From Actinopolymorpha cephalotaxi (lineage in GTDB: Bacteria > Actinomycetota > Actinomycetes > Propionibacteriales > Actinopolymorphaceae), in the NCBI RefSeq assembly GCF_013408535.1, contig NZ_JACBZA010000001.1, positions 4,300,850 through 4,364,849 on the forward strand: a DNA stretch of 64,000 nucleotides, in the 5' to 3' direction. Numbering within the stretch: the first letter of the stretch is position 1; each line of letters starts with the position of its first letter. Shown piece after piece: positions 42,392 to 50,064 of this stretch. The translations under genes and the position numbers were made by a program. The notes under the pieces were generated by a model. It was not told the DNA's origin, did not search any database, and saw nothing but the letters and a program-made list of their open reading frames with translations.

Positions 42392-43819
42392 TCAGCCGGT
42401 CTGCCGTTCGCTGCGCAGGTGGTAAGCGGGCTTGGACAAACTCGGCACGACCAGCACACGAGGGTCGGCTCCGACGTGCCGGCGCGCCTGCGCCAGCGCC
42501 TCGTCGACGGTGGACACCGGGATCGCTCCCATACCCCGGGCGTGACCAGGACTGACCGCGCCCGCGACGTAGACCGCCTGTGCGTACTCCCGTGCCAGCC
42601 CGCCCATGTAGGCCATCGAGAACGCGTGGAACGGGTGGTAGCCGTACGCGTTGCGGTAACGGTCGAGGTAGCCCGCGTCGGTGCAGAGCTCGTCCTCGTA
42701 CTTCGCCAGGTCGGCGGGCCGCTGCACGGTCTGCAGTAGCTCGTAGGTGCGTTCGTACGAAGGGAACTCGGCGTCGTTGAACCACCCGTCACACACCGAC
42801 GCGGCGATCACCACCGGAGCTGGTGTCAAGGCCGCCTTGGCACGGGCGACGGACGCGCCGATCGCCTGCATCATCAGCACCGGGTTGGACCCCATGCCGT
42901 TGCCGTAGTGGAAACTGCGCGGCATCCCGAGGAGGAGTACGTCGGCGGGCTCGCCGGGCAGGGTCAGCTCGGTCCGGCGGGTGGCGGGCGGCCAGGACGC
43001 CTTCTCCACGGCGGGGATGGCGCCGGCGAGGACCGCGACCTGTTCGGACCGGGCGTTCAGCACGGCGTCGACAGTGAAGAACGGCTGTGGCAGCGCCTCC
43101 TCGATCCGCTTCCCGATCGCGGCGAGCTGGTGCCGGAAGTGGCTGTGCGGCGAGATCGGCACGAAGTCGTCGCGGTGCAGGCTGGCCGGCGTATGGTGGC
43201 AGCGGATGGACCGCCAGGTGGTCAGCCCGGTGGCGGGCATCTTGTAGCCGCCTGAGAACCCGCCGTACGGATTGCCCGCGGCATGGCTGATCAGGACGGT
43301 CAGGTCGGACTCGACGACGCGGCGGTTGACCTCGACCACGTCGCCGAGCGCGGAGGGTTCGAGGGCGACGATGCCGTCGGGGTCCTCGGCGTCGTGGTTG
43401 ACGATCTGACCGGGCTCGAAGAGATCGAGCACGTCCTGGCCCAGGTAGGCCGCGAACTCCTCCCGAGTGTTCTTGCGGTGCAGTCCCGTCGCGCAGACCA
43501 GGGTGATGTCGCGTCGGCGTACGCCCGCGCGTTCGAGCTCCTCGACCACCACCGGGATCGCGACCTTGCGGTGGGCGGTGGCGTGCGCGCCGCCCTTCAC
43601 CCGGTCGGGGAACGCGATGGTCACCCGCGAGCCGGGCCTGACCAGCGCCGCCAGCGGCTCGCTGCCCTGCGGGTTCCGGACCGCCTCGCGGGTCGCGGCG
43701 ACCGGGTCCGCGAGGCCGGCCGGCTCGTGCGCCGCGCCGCCGGACCGCACCACCGTGGCGTGGTCGGGCAGGTCGACGTCGAGGTGGCCGTCGCCGTACT
43801 CCAGGCGTACGTGTTGCAC
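42392..43819 (-). CDS. LarA-like lactate racemase family protein (nickel-pincer type)
   Basis: A 475-residue protein of the DUF2088/LarA family. The N-terminal domain has TIAFPDRVKGG, CATGLHRKNTREEF (catalytic His near 114), ISHAAGNPYGGFSGGYKMPATGL (second His near 179 and the Lys near 193 that anchors the nickel-pincer cofactor) and IRCHHTP. All key positions of LarA are kept. Relatives racemise or epimerise 2-hydroxy acids other than lactate, so a sugar-acid step is likely. GTG 43819 is chosen because GGAGG lies 6 bases before it. No larB, larC or larE cofactor gene is in the window. It is convergent with the sulfatase gene and divergent from the dehydrogenase gene. Confidence 0.82.
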   Translation of the reverse strand: MQHVRLEYGDGHLDVDLPDHATVVRSGGAAHEPAGLADPVAATREAVRNPQGSEPLAALVRPGSRVTIAFPDRVKGGAHATAHRKVAIPVVVEELERAGVRRRDITLVCATGLHRKNTREEFAAYLGQDVLDLFEPGQIVNHDAEDPDGIVALEPSALGDVVEVNRRVVESDLTVLISHAAGNPYGGFSGGYKMPATGLTTWRSIRCHHTPASLHRDDFVPISPHSHFRHQLAAIGKRIEEALPQPFFTVDAVLNARSEQVAVLAGAIPAVEKASWPPATRRTELTLPGEPADVLLLGMPRSFHYGNGMGSNPVLMMQAIGASVARAKAALTPAPVVIAASVCDGWFNDAEFPSYERTYELLQTVQRPADLAKYEDELCTDAGYLDRYRNAYGYHPFHAFSMAYMGGLAREYAQAVYVAGAVSPGHARGMGAIPVSTVDEALAQARRHVGADPRVLVVPSLSKPAYHLRSERQTG

Positions 43820-43892
43820 CTGATCCTCCTCACCGGGACTTCGTGCACCATAGTGGCCGCGGTTCGCGGACGTTCGACGAGGAGGACGCGGC

Positions 43893-44825
43893 ATGGTCCA
43901 GGAGACAGGCAGTGCGGACAGCGCAGGCGGGGTCGGCAGGGTCGGCAGGGTCGGCACCGTGGGGATCGTCGGCACCGGCACGATGGGCGCGGCCATGGCC
44001 GACGTACTCCGGCAGCACCACCGGCTGGTGGTGTGGGACGTCGACGAGGCGAGCGTACGACGGCAGGAGGCGGCTGGCTCCGCCGTCGCGAGGGATGTGG
44101 CCGAGCTCGCCGCCGAGGCCGACGTCGTCCTGTTGTCGCTGCCGGGCCCGGACGTGGTGCGGACCGTGATCACCGGAGAGCGCGGCGTCCTCGCGGCGGC
44201 CACCCTCCCGCGGGTGGTCGCCGACCTGAGCACCGTCGACCCCGGGACGGCGAGGGTGATGGCGACCGCGGCCGCCGAGGCCGGCGTCGGCTACTTGGAC
44301 GCGCCGGTGCTGGGCCGCCCGCACCGGTGCGGCGCGTGGACCCTCCCCGTCGGTGGAACGGAGGCCGACCTGGCGCTCGCCCGTCCGGTGCTGGAACAGG
44401 TGGCGGCCCGGGTGATCCGGGTCGGCGACGCCGGCGCCGGCAGCACCCTCAAGCTGCTCAACAACCTGATGTTCGGCGCCATCAACGCGATCACCGCCGA
44501 GACGATGGCGGCGGCCGAACGCCTGGGCCTGGACCCGCAGACGTACTACTCCACGCTCGCCGACTCAGGGGCGGCGTCGGTGAGCAACCTGTTCCGGGAG
44601 ATCGCGCCCAAGATCGCCAACCGGGACTGGGCTCCCGCGTTCACCGTCGACCTGCTCGCCAAGGACAACCGGCTCGGGCTGGCCGTGATCGAGGAGGCCG
44701 GCATCACCGCGCCGGTCGCGCGGGCCGTGGTGGGCCTGAACGAGGAGGGCCGCGCGGCCGGCCTCGGGGCACTCGACACCAGCGCGCTCGTCCGGCTCTT
44801 CGAGGAGGTCGAGCGCCGGGATTGA
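43893..44825 (+). CDS. NAD(P)-dependent beta-hydroxyacid dehydrogenase (HIBADH-like)
   Basis: A 310-residue enzyme. The Rossmann motif GIVGTGTMGAAMADVL is at about residues 27-42. The substrate-binding segment is YLDAPVLGRPHRCGAWTLPVGG, and the catalytic Lys lies in GAGSTLKLLNNLMFG. Members reduce or oxidise 3-hydroxyisobutyrate, tartronate semialdehyde or related acids. The usual DAPVSGG signature reads DAPVLGR, so the substrate may differ from the classical ones. Beside a LarA-like racemase it may oxidise a 3-hydroxy acid arising from sugar breakdown. The first 20 residues are low-complexity Gly-rich, so the start could lie further in. Confidence 0.85.
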   Translation: MVQETGSADSAGGVGRVGRVGTVGIVGTGTMGAAMADVLRQHHRLVVWDVDEASVRRQEAAGSAVARDVAELAAEADVVLLSLPGPDVVRTVITGERGVLAAATLPRVVADLSTVDPGTARVMATAAAEAGVGYLDAPVLGRPHRCGAWTLPVGGTEADLALARPVLEQVAARVIRVGDAGAGSTLKLLNNLMFGAINAITAETMAAAERLGLDPQTYYSTLADSGAASVSNLFREIAPKIANRDWAPAFTVDLLAKDNRLGLAVIEEAGITAPVARAVVGLNEEGRAAGLGALDTSALVRLFEEVERRD

Positions 44826-44857
44826 GCGGGAGGTCTGACGGGCAGGCTCCTACGGCC

Positions 44858-45454
44858 ATGAGCCCCGACACCGAGTCCGACTCCCAGCCCGAGCCCGAGC
44901 CCGACGCCGCCCCGCTGCCGGCGATGCGGCGGGCGACCGAGGCTGACCTGCCCGCGGTGTTCGCGCTGCTGACCGAGGCCGCCGAACGCCTCGCCGAGCA
45001 GGGTGTCGAGCAGTGGCCGGCGCGGTTCGAACGCGACGGCGGCTGGCGGGCCCGGCGGATCGAGGGGTACGTCGCCGGCGGCCACCTCTACCTCGGCTCC
45101 GACGACCAGGGGTACGTCGCGACCATCACGCTCAGCCCGCACGCCGACGCCGACTTCGCCCACGGCTGGCCCGGAGGCCCAAGCGACGCGCTCTACATCT
45201 ACCGGTTCGCGATCGCGGGCCGGGTCACCGGCCGCCACCTGGGCGACCGCCTGCTGGCCTGGGCCGCCGACCAGGCCGCCCAGGCTGGGAAGTCGTGGCT
45301 GCGGGTCGACGTACACCGGCACAACGCGGGACTCCAGCGCTACTACGAGCGGCGGGGCTTCGCCCGCGTCGGCACCGTCGTCACGCCGCCGCGCAGGTCC
45401 GGCGCGTTGTACCAGCGACCGTCCGCACGGCTCGAGCCCTCCTCCGACCACTGA
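44858..45454 (+). CDS. GNAT family N-acetyltransferase
   Basis: A 198-residue protein. A 20-residue acidic lead (Pro-Glu repeats) precedes the GNAT core. Motif A is FAIAGRVTGRHLGDRLLAWAADQAA, with a variant acetyl-CoA loop (R-V-T-G-R-H-L-G), and WLRVDVHRHNAGLQRYYERRGF is the typical motif B end. The substrate is unknown. The start is ATG 44858; the frame runs upstream through neighbouring genes but has no meaning there. It lies 32 bases after the dehydrogenase gene and could be co-transcribed. Confidence 0.85.
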   Translation: MSPDTESDSQPEPEPDAAPLPAMRRATEADLPAVFALLTEAAERLAEQGVEQWPARFERDGGWRARRIEGYVAGGHLYLGSDDQGYVATITLSPHADADFAHGWPGGPSDALYIYRFAIAGRVTGRHLGDRLLAWAADQAAQAGKSWLRVDVHRHNAGLQRYYERRGFARVGTVVTPPRRSGALYQRPSARLEPSSDH

Positions 45455-45598
45455 CGTACGCCGACGGCTCCCGAGAGACACCGGCCGGGCTCGGCCGAGG
45501 TTGTCCACAGGCGTTCCCCGCGGTACCTGCAAAACCTGCCACACTCGATCGATCCCAAGATCAATCGGAACAGGCACCGGTGACATGGGGGCAGGGGG

Positions 45599-46066
45599 AT
45601 GGCGACCGTACCGAAGGCAGCGCTTGTCGCAGCCGCGAAACGAGCACGTATCACGCGTGCAGCCGCGGATCTGCTGCGGCTGGCGGCGAAGCCGTCGTCG
45701 AAGAACCTCGGCCACAACCTGGAGGTGGCCGGACGCCACGGGCTCAAGGTGAACGGCAAGCTCGTCGAGGATGCGGCGCACCTGGTACCCAAGGGCGCCA
45801 CGAGGCCCTTCGCGAAGCTCTCACAGGGCATTCTGAAGAAGTTCAACATCCACCTGGACGAGCCGGTGAACGGGAGCTGGCTCCCCCACGGCCGGGACCC
45901 GGTGAAGTATCCGAACCCGTTGGGAAAGTCACCACACCAGGCGACTCACCGGGATGCCTACTACGAAGCGCTCTACAAATTGCTCAAGCCCTGCAAGACC
46001 GCTGACGAGGCGGCCGATGTCCTAGACTACGTCCGCGCCCAGCTCGACAAGGGAATCTGGCCGTGA
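45599..46066 (+). CDS. AHH-type HNH nuclease toxin, stand-alone
   Basis: A 155-residue protein matching the AHH nuclease fold found at the tip of polymorphic toxins. The motif AAHLVPKGA (residues 59-67) holds the first His; the second His of a canonical AHH is Leu here. NGSWLP (91-96) and SPHQATHRDAYYEAL (111-125) complete the fold, with two more His at 113 and 117. The first 35 residues are basic and helical; there is no signal, no WXG helix pair and no repeat domain, so it has no delivery module of its own. GGGGGCAGGGGG precedes ATG. The stop overlaps the following immunity frame in GTGA. Likely activity is DNA or RNA cleavage. Confidence 0.7.
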   Translation: MATVPKAALVAAAKRARITRAAADLLRLAAKPSSKNLGHNLEVAGRHGLKVNGKLVEDAAHLVPKGATRPFAKLSQGILKKFNIHLDEPVNGSWLPHGRDPVKYPNPLGKSPHQATHRDAYYEALYKLLKPCKTADEAADVLDYVRAQLDKGIWP

Positions 46067-46086
46067 GCAGGAGATGGAGATCCGCT

Positions 46087-46641
46087 GTGAGAGTGTTCGA
46101 GTTGTACCCCGTCGGCGAGTACGACCACCTCGCACCCGTCGACGACGACGATCTCGAACGGCTGGCCGACCTCGAGGGCGCACGGCAGGGCGACGCGTGG
46201 ACGCCGATTCCGGTGCGGATTCTCACCACCGACGTCGACACCGGTGAGCCGCTGCTGCGGGCGGACTTTCCCTGGTTCGCCAGTTGGGCGCTGATGCTGC
46301 GCGACCGGGCGATCGATCTCGCCGGGCCCGTCCTTGCCCCCTTCGGTGAGCTCCTGCCACTGACGTGCGACGACGCGAAGGTCGTGTGCTTCAACGCCGT
46401 CGACGTCCTCGACGCGGTCGACGAGGAACGATCGGGGATCGTGCGGTTTCCCAGCAGCGGGCGGATCATGACGATCGAGAAGTACGTCTTCTCCCCCGAC
46501 CTGATCCCCGAGCGTGCCGTGTTCAGGGTCCCGCAGCAGACCCTCTCCGTCTTCTACACCGAACCCGTGGTCCGCGATCTGCGCGCCCTCGATCTGACCG
46601 GGCTGGACTTCAGGCTCGTGTGGGATTCCGACGCCGACTGA
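46087..46641 (+). CDS. Imm11-like (DUF1629) immunity protein
   Basis: A 184-residue cytoplasmic protein directly after the AHH toxin gene. The C-terminal half resembles the DUF1629/Imm11 pattern: ELLPLTCDDAKVVCFNAVDVLDAVDEERS, RIMTIEKYVFSPDLI, then an AVFRVPQQTLSVFYTE segment and DLTGLDFRLVWDSD. In other genomes such proteins often stand next to AHH-type toxins, which supports a toxin-immunity pair. The GTG at 46087 has GGAG 7 bases upstream. The GTG at 46063, overlapping the toxin stop in GTGA, would add eight residues and is the alternative start. Family call is from memory of the pattern, not a search. Confidence 0.65.
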   Translation: MRVFELYPVGEYDHLAPVDDDDLERLADLEGARQGDAWTPIPVRILTTDVDTGEPLLRADFPWFASWALMLRDRAIDLAGPVLAPFGELLPLTCDDAKVVCFNAVDVLDAVDEERSGIVRFPSSGRIMTIEKYVFSPDLIPERAVFRVPQQTLSVFYTEPVVRDLRALDLTGLDFRLVWDSDAD

Positions 46642-46665
46642 GCGGAGCGGGAGGAGGGGCACCAC

Positions 46666-47142
46666 ATGAGCCGTCCCCTGGACGACGACGAGGTCGAACT
46701 CACCGACCAGGGCGAGTTCGATCAGGGCTTTGCCTCCGCGCGTGAGCAGCTGGACGACCTGCTGGCCGGCCATGCGCCCGAGACCGACTCCGAAGAGGGC
46801 GCAGGCGAGGAGCTCCGCGGAGTGGGCGAGGCCGCGGACGGACGGATCGTGGCGACCGTCGGTGTCGGTGGTCGACTCGAGTCGATCAATCTCGATCCAC
46901 GAGCGTTACGTAGCGCACCGGACCAGCTCGGGCAGCAGTTCACCGAGTCGATCAACGCCGCGCTGGACGACCTGCGCTCCAAAGCCGCTCAGACGACCGG
47001 CCAGGACACCGTCGTCGACCCGCGGGTGATCGCCGAGGACCTCGACCAGGTGCAGAACGTACTCACCGAGCACGTGGCGTCGCTCACCGAGCGCTACGAC
47101 GACGCCATCGCGCAGCTCCGTCGCCAGGCCGAGGAGGGGTAG
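46666..47142 (+). CDS. YbaB/EbfC-like protein of a type VII satellite locus
   Basis: A 158-residue acidic protein. The core RIVATVGVGGRLESINLDPRAL (about residues 64-85), followed by LGQQFTESINAALDDLRSKA, matches the YbaB/EbfC fold: a beta-hairpin and long helices. In actinobacteria, such extended YbaB-like proteins are often encoded next to WXG100 genes, where their role is unknown. The next gene follows after 3 bases. Confidence 0.7.
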   Translation: MSRPLDDDEVELTDQGEFDQGFASAREQLDDLLAGHAPETDSEEGAGEELRGVGEAADGRIVATVGVGGRLESINLDPRALRSAPDQLGQQFTESINAALDDLRSKAAQTTGQDTVVDPRVIAEDLDQVQNVLTEHVASLTERYDDAIAQLRRQAEEG

Positions 47143-47145
47143 AGC

Positions 47146-47484
47146 ATGTCCGACGAACGCCAGAACGACCCGGAGGCGCTGCGCAACAGCGGCAAGGACC
47201 TGATGCGGGTCGGCGACGACGGCCACGCGGCCTGGGCAGCCCTCAAGCAGAAGTCCGAAGGCATGGGTGACATCTTCGGCGACGACCTGGTGGGTGGGTT
47301 GATCGGCGCGGCCTACGGGGCCGTCTTCGCGTTGGCCGACGAGTCGTTCACCAGCTCCCACGACGACATCATCGGGTTCGGCGAGAGACTCAAGTACGCC
47401 GGCGACAACAACGAGCGGACCGAACACGGCAACGCGAAGGCCCTGTCCGACCTGGACGAAACGCTCGGCGGGGTGCAGGTCTGA
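47146..47484 (+). CDS. WXG100-superfamily-like small protein
   Basis: A 112-residue protein predicted to form a helical hairpin. LMRVGDDGHAAWAALKQKSEGM supplies the first helix, a glycine-rich turn (GGLIGAAYGAV) follows, and the second helix SHDDIIGFGERLKYAGDNNERT closes the hairpin. There is no exact W-x-G, but a W sits shortly before the turn. Such proteins are substrates or chaperone partners in type VII secretion. No clear YxxxD/E export tag is visible at the end. Its stop overlaps the next start in TGATG. Confidence 0.6.
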   Translation: MSDERQNDPEALRNSGKDLMRVGDDGHAAWAALKQKSEGMGDIFGDDLVGGLIGAAYGAVFALADESFTSSHDDIIGFGERLKYAGDNNERTEHGNAKALSDLDETLGGVQV

Positions 47485-47984
47485 TGGCCGGGTCGCCGCT
47501 GATGCTGCCCGGCTGGGGAGCCGACTTCCTCAACGAGCTGGGCTACATCTGGCCCAAGTCCGACGAGGTGAAGATGTTCGACCTGGGCGGTGCCTGGGTG
47601 GGCTTCGGCTCCCAGGCCTCCGCCACGCACGGTCGTACGACCTCGCCGTTCCAGGCCGTCACCAGCCAGAACAAGGGACGAGACGTCGACGCGTTCTCCC
47701 AGCAGTTCACCCATCCCGACCGCGGTCCGATGGTGCTGAAGGACGGCAGTCAGGGGGCGACGCTGATCGGTCCGGCGATGTTCGTCGCGGCCGGGCTCGT
47801 CCTCGCACTGAAGATCGCCGTGATCGTCCAGCTGACCTTGCTGGTCATCCAGATCGCCGAGGCGATCGCCGCGGCCGTCGCCACGTTCGGCGCCTCCCTG
47901 TTGTGGATTCCGGTGGCCAAGAAGCTGTGCGGGCTGGCCATCAACTTCGCGCTCAGCAAGGTCATCGAGGCCCTGCTCGGCTGA
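47484..47984 (+). CDS. CpnT-like N-terminal delivery domain without a toxin
   Basis: A 166-residue protein. LPGWGADFLNELGYIWPKSDEVKMFDLGGAWVGF-like sequence at residues 8-42 follows the pattern of the N-terminal WXG100-like domain of CpnT and similar actinobacterial toxins. A hydrophobic helical stretch covers residues 95-165 (FVAAGLVLALKIAVIV and so on). In CpnT relatives a long linker and a C-terminal toxin follow; here the protein stops after the helices. It is coupled to the WXG100-like gene by TGATG. It may be a docking partner that carries the separately encoded AHH toxin, or the remnant of a longer toxin. Confidence 0.65.
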   Translation: MAGSPLMLPGWGADFLNELGYIWPKSDEVKMFDLGGAWVGFGSQASATHGRTTSPFQAVTSQNKGRDVDAFSQQFTHPDRGPMVLKDGSQGATLIGPAMFVAAGLVLALKIAVIVQLTLLVIQIAEAIAAAVATFGASLLWIPVAKKLCGLAINFALSKVIEALLG

Positions 47985-48003
47985 ACCGTCCGGAGGTCGT
48001 TCG

Positions 48004-48459
48004 ATGACAGATCAGCCCCACGTGACCGCGCGGGACTTCGGCGGAGTGCTGGACATCGCCCGCGACGCCGTGGCCACGCACCTGCGCGCCATTGGGCAGG
48101 ACGGGGCCGAGGCCGAGGTGGTGTCCGCCGAGGGCGCCGACGACGACGGCCTCGTTCGTGCGACGGTGACGTCGGAAGGCCGGATTGCGGGCGTCGACCT
48201 CAGCCAGAAGGCAGTACGCCTTCCGGCCGAGGACCTGTCCGCGGCCGTGGTGGTCGCCGTCAACCGCGGATGGGACGCGCTGGCCGCGACGGTGCGGGAG
48301 AACGCCCGTGCCCAAGCGGCTTCCTCGTGGGATCCGACGCGCTTCATCGCACTGCAGCAGGCGGCGGCGACACGGACCGGTGCACTGATCGACAAGCTGG
48401 CCTCGATGAACGACACCGCCGGCCGGATCTCCCGCGCACGTCGCGCGCCGAACGCGTAG
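48004..48459 (+). CDS. Second YbaB/EbfC-like protein
   Basis: A 151-residue protein. GLVRATVTSEGRIAGVDLSQKAVRLPAEDLSA-type sequence at about residues 51-80 has the same beta-hairpin plus helix layout as the protein at 46666, but the rest differs. The C-terminus is basic (ISRARRAPNA). It follows the delivery-domain gene by 19 bases and closes the locus. The two YbaB-like proteins may form a heterodimer; this is inference from their co-location. Confidence 0.65.
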   Translation: MTDQPHVTARDFGGVLDIARDAVATHLRAIGQDGAEAEVVSAEGADDDGLVRATVTSEGRIAGVDLSQKAVRLPAEDLSAAVVVAVNRGWDALAATVRENARAQAASSWDPTRFIALQQAAATRTGALIDKLASMNDTAGRISRARRAPNA

Positions 48460-48474
48460 GGCTCCCGATCACCT

Positions 48475-49002
48475 TCACCTGTCCGGGTAGACGAGTTCCA
48501 GGCTGACCGGCTTCGGGGACGTCCGGGCTGGTTCCACACGTACGTCCCTATCTCCCATCCCGGGATGCACGATCTGGGGTGCGCGAAGGTGTCGTACGAC
48601 CTTGCCATCGAGCTTGAAGATGAACAGGCACACCGAGTCCTCGACGAACCGGCCCCGCCGCACGATCTTCATCCCCGCCGCGTGGTTGATCTCGTCAGCG
48701 GGATCGCCTTCTCCGAAGACGTACACGATGTCCCACTCGAAGTCGGTCAGGTCGGCGAGCCGTGCTCCGGTGGCATTGTCGGAGAGCCTGCCCAGTCCGG
48801 CGTCCAGCTTCGGGTCATGACCGAGTTCGACGGCCGGGTATCCCAACAGCGCGCAGCTGCTGATCGCGGCGGAAAGTACTACCGCAAGGACCGCGGCCCC
48901 AACAGATCGCCACCTACCGGCCACTTGGATGCCATCGCTAGTAGCCGGCATCGGCCGTGTCTGCAGAAGGCGGGGGCGTATGCCCTCCCGGTCATCCGCC
49001 AT
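48475..49002 (-). CDS. Putative lipoprotein of unknown function
   Basis: A 175-residue protein. A hydrophobic segment after basic residues ends in a lipobox-like SSCALLG (near residue 57 from this start), so the mature part would be lipid-anchored outside. The rest has FEWDIVYVFGEGD and KPVSLELVYPDR but no recognisable domain. The distance from the start to the lipobox is long for a lipoprotein; a later start at 48951 would put the Cys at about residue 40. GGGAG precedes ATG 49002. It converges with the toxin locus and may not be part of it. Confidence 0.65.
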   Translation of the reverse strand: MADDREGIRPRLLQTRPMPATSDGIQVAGRWRSVGAAVLAVVLSAAISSCALLGYPAVELGHDPKLDAGLGRLSDNATGARLADLTDFEWDIVYVFGEGDPADEINHAAGMKIVRRGRFVEDSVCLFIFKLDGKVVRHLRAPQIVHPGMGDRDVRVEPARTSPKPVSLELVYPDR

Positions 49003-49119
49003 CAAACTCCCTCGCGTGCTCGTCCTGTCACTCGGTGCGAGCAGCCAGCGTAGGAGGTTTCCGCGTTTCCCCGTTCCCACAATCCACAGGCAGGCAAGAA
49101 GCCCTGGAACTCGCGAACG

Positions 49120-49920
49120 TCAGGTCGTGCGGCCGTCCAGGCGGGCAACGGGTTCGGTGTTCGTCCGCGGGGTGTCGGTCAGCAGGTGCCACTCACCGGT
49201 CTGCGCGTCCAGCCACCGCACGTCCTCGCGGTGGTACTGCAGCGCGTACGCCACCCGCGGGAGGTCGGTGTGGTTGGGCCCGGAGCCGTGCACGGTCCAA
49301 CGGGAGAACGCGACCGCATCACCGGCCCGCATCCGGACCGGCAGAGCCGTGGCCGGGTCGACGTCCACCTGACGGTGCGAGTCGCCGTCGTCGCTGCCGC
49401 GCGCCTGCAACTGCTCCCCCAGGTGTGATCGCGGCACGACCTGCAGGCAGCCGTTGTCCGGGGTCATGTCGTCGAGCGCGACCCAGATGTTGATCGACCC
49501 CATCGCCGGGTCGTGCCGGGTGTAGCTGTTGTCCTGGTGCAGATGGAAGGTCCCGCCGCCTCCTCCGGCCTTGACCGCGGTGAACGGGAGATAGCGCACC
49601 GCGCGGCCACCGATCAGGCGCGAGGCGACGGCCAGGGTCGCCGGGCAGTTGATGAGTTCGTCCAGCCCCGATCCGGCGACGTAGGTGGAGCACTGCCGCA
49701 GCTTGTCGCCGATCCCGCTGGCCCGCTCCAGCGAGGCGCGGGAGACGCCGTTCGCTTCCAGGACGTCGAGGGTCTCGGTCCGCAGCGCCTCGACCGCGGC
49801 CGGGTCGACGAGACCGGGCAGTGGGAGGTAGCCGTACTGGTGGTAGAACTCCACCTCGCTGTCGGCCAGCGCCAGTTCCCGCACCGCGTTTCCTCGTACG
49901 CCCGCAACCGGTGTGTCCAT
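49120..49920 (-). CDS. Phytanoyl-CoA dioxygenase (PhyH) family enzyme
   Basis: A 266-residue Fe(II)/2-oxoglutarate dioxygenase. The double-stranded beta-helix has the iron triad: His-x-Asp in FHLHQDNSYTRHDP and the distal His in SRWTVHGSGPNHTD. NIWVALDDMTPDNGCLQVVPRSH is the characteristic PhyH segment between them. Members hydroxylate many small molecules or peptides. ATG 49920 is chosen because GYLPLPGLVDP-type N-terminal similarity starts shortly after it; the frame continues upstream through the antisense of the sialidase-like gene without meaning. It is divergent from that gene. Confidence 0.88.
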   Translation of the reverse strand: MDTPVAGVRGNAVRELALADSEVEFYHQYGYLPLPGLVDPAAVEALRTETLDVLEANGVSRASLERASGIGDKLRQCSTYVAGSGLDELINCPATLAVASRLIGGRAVRYLPFTAVKAGGGGGTFHLHQDNSYTRHDPAMGSINIWVALDDMTPDNGCLQVVPRSHLGEQLQARGSDDGDSHRQVDVDPATALPVRMRAGDAVAFSRWTVHGSGPNHTDLPRVAYALQYHREDVRWLDAQTGEWHLLTDTPRTNTEPVARLDGRTT

Positions 49921-50064
49921 CGCCCAATCCCAGCACGCGAATCCCACCGGTGTCGCATGTCCGACCAGTCCTGGACTTCGTCCGTCACAGGCGGCCGTCC
50001 TCCGTGACAGGGTGGGTAGCCGCCCGCACACGGGGTGTACACCACCGAGAACGGAGGCTTCGGG

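Noticed and set aside
43283-44857. Long frame running into the GNAT gene
   Set aside because: It crosses two real genes in the wrong frame; GNAT similarity begins only after ATG 44858.
45599-48459. Complete type VII secretion system
   Set aside because: No EccC, EccB, EccD, EccE or mycosin gene is in the window; only satellite genes are present.
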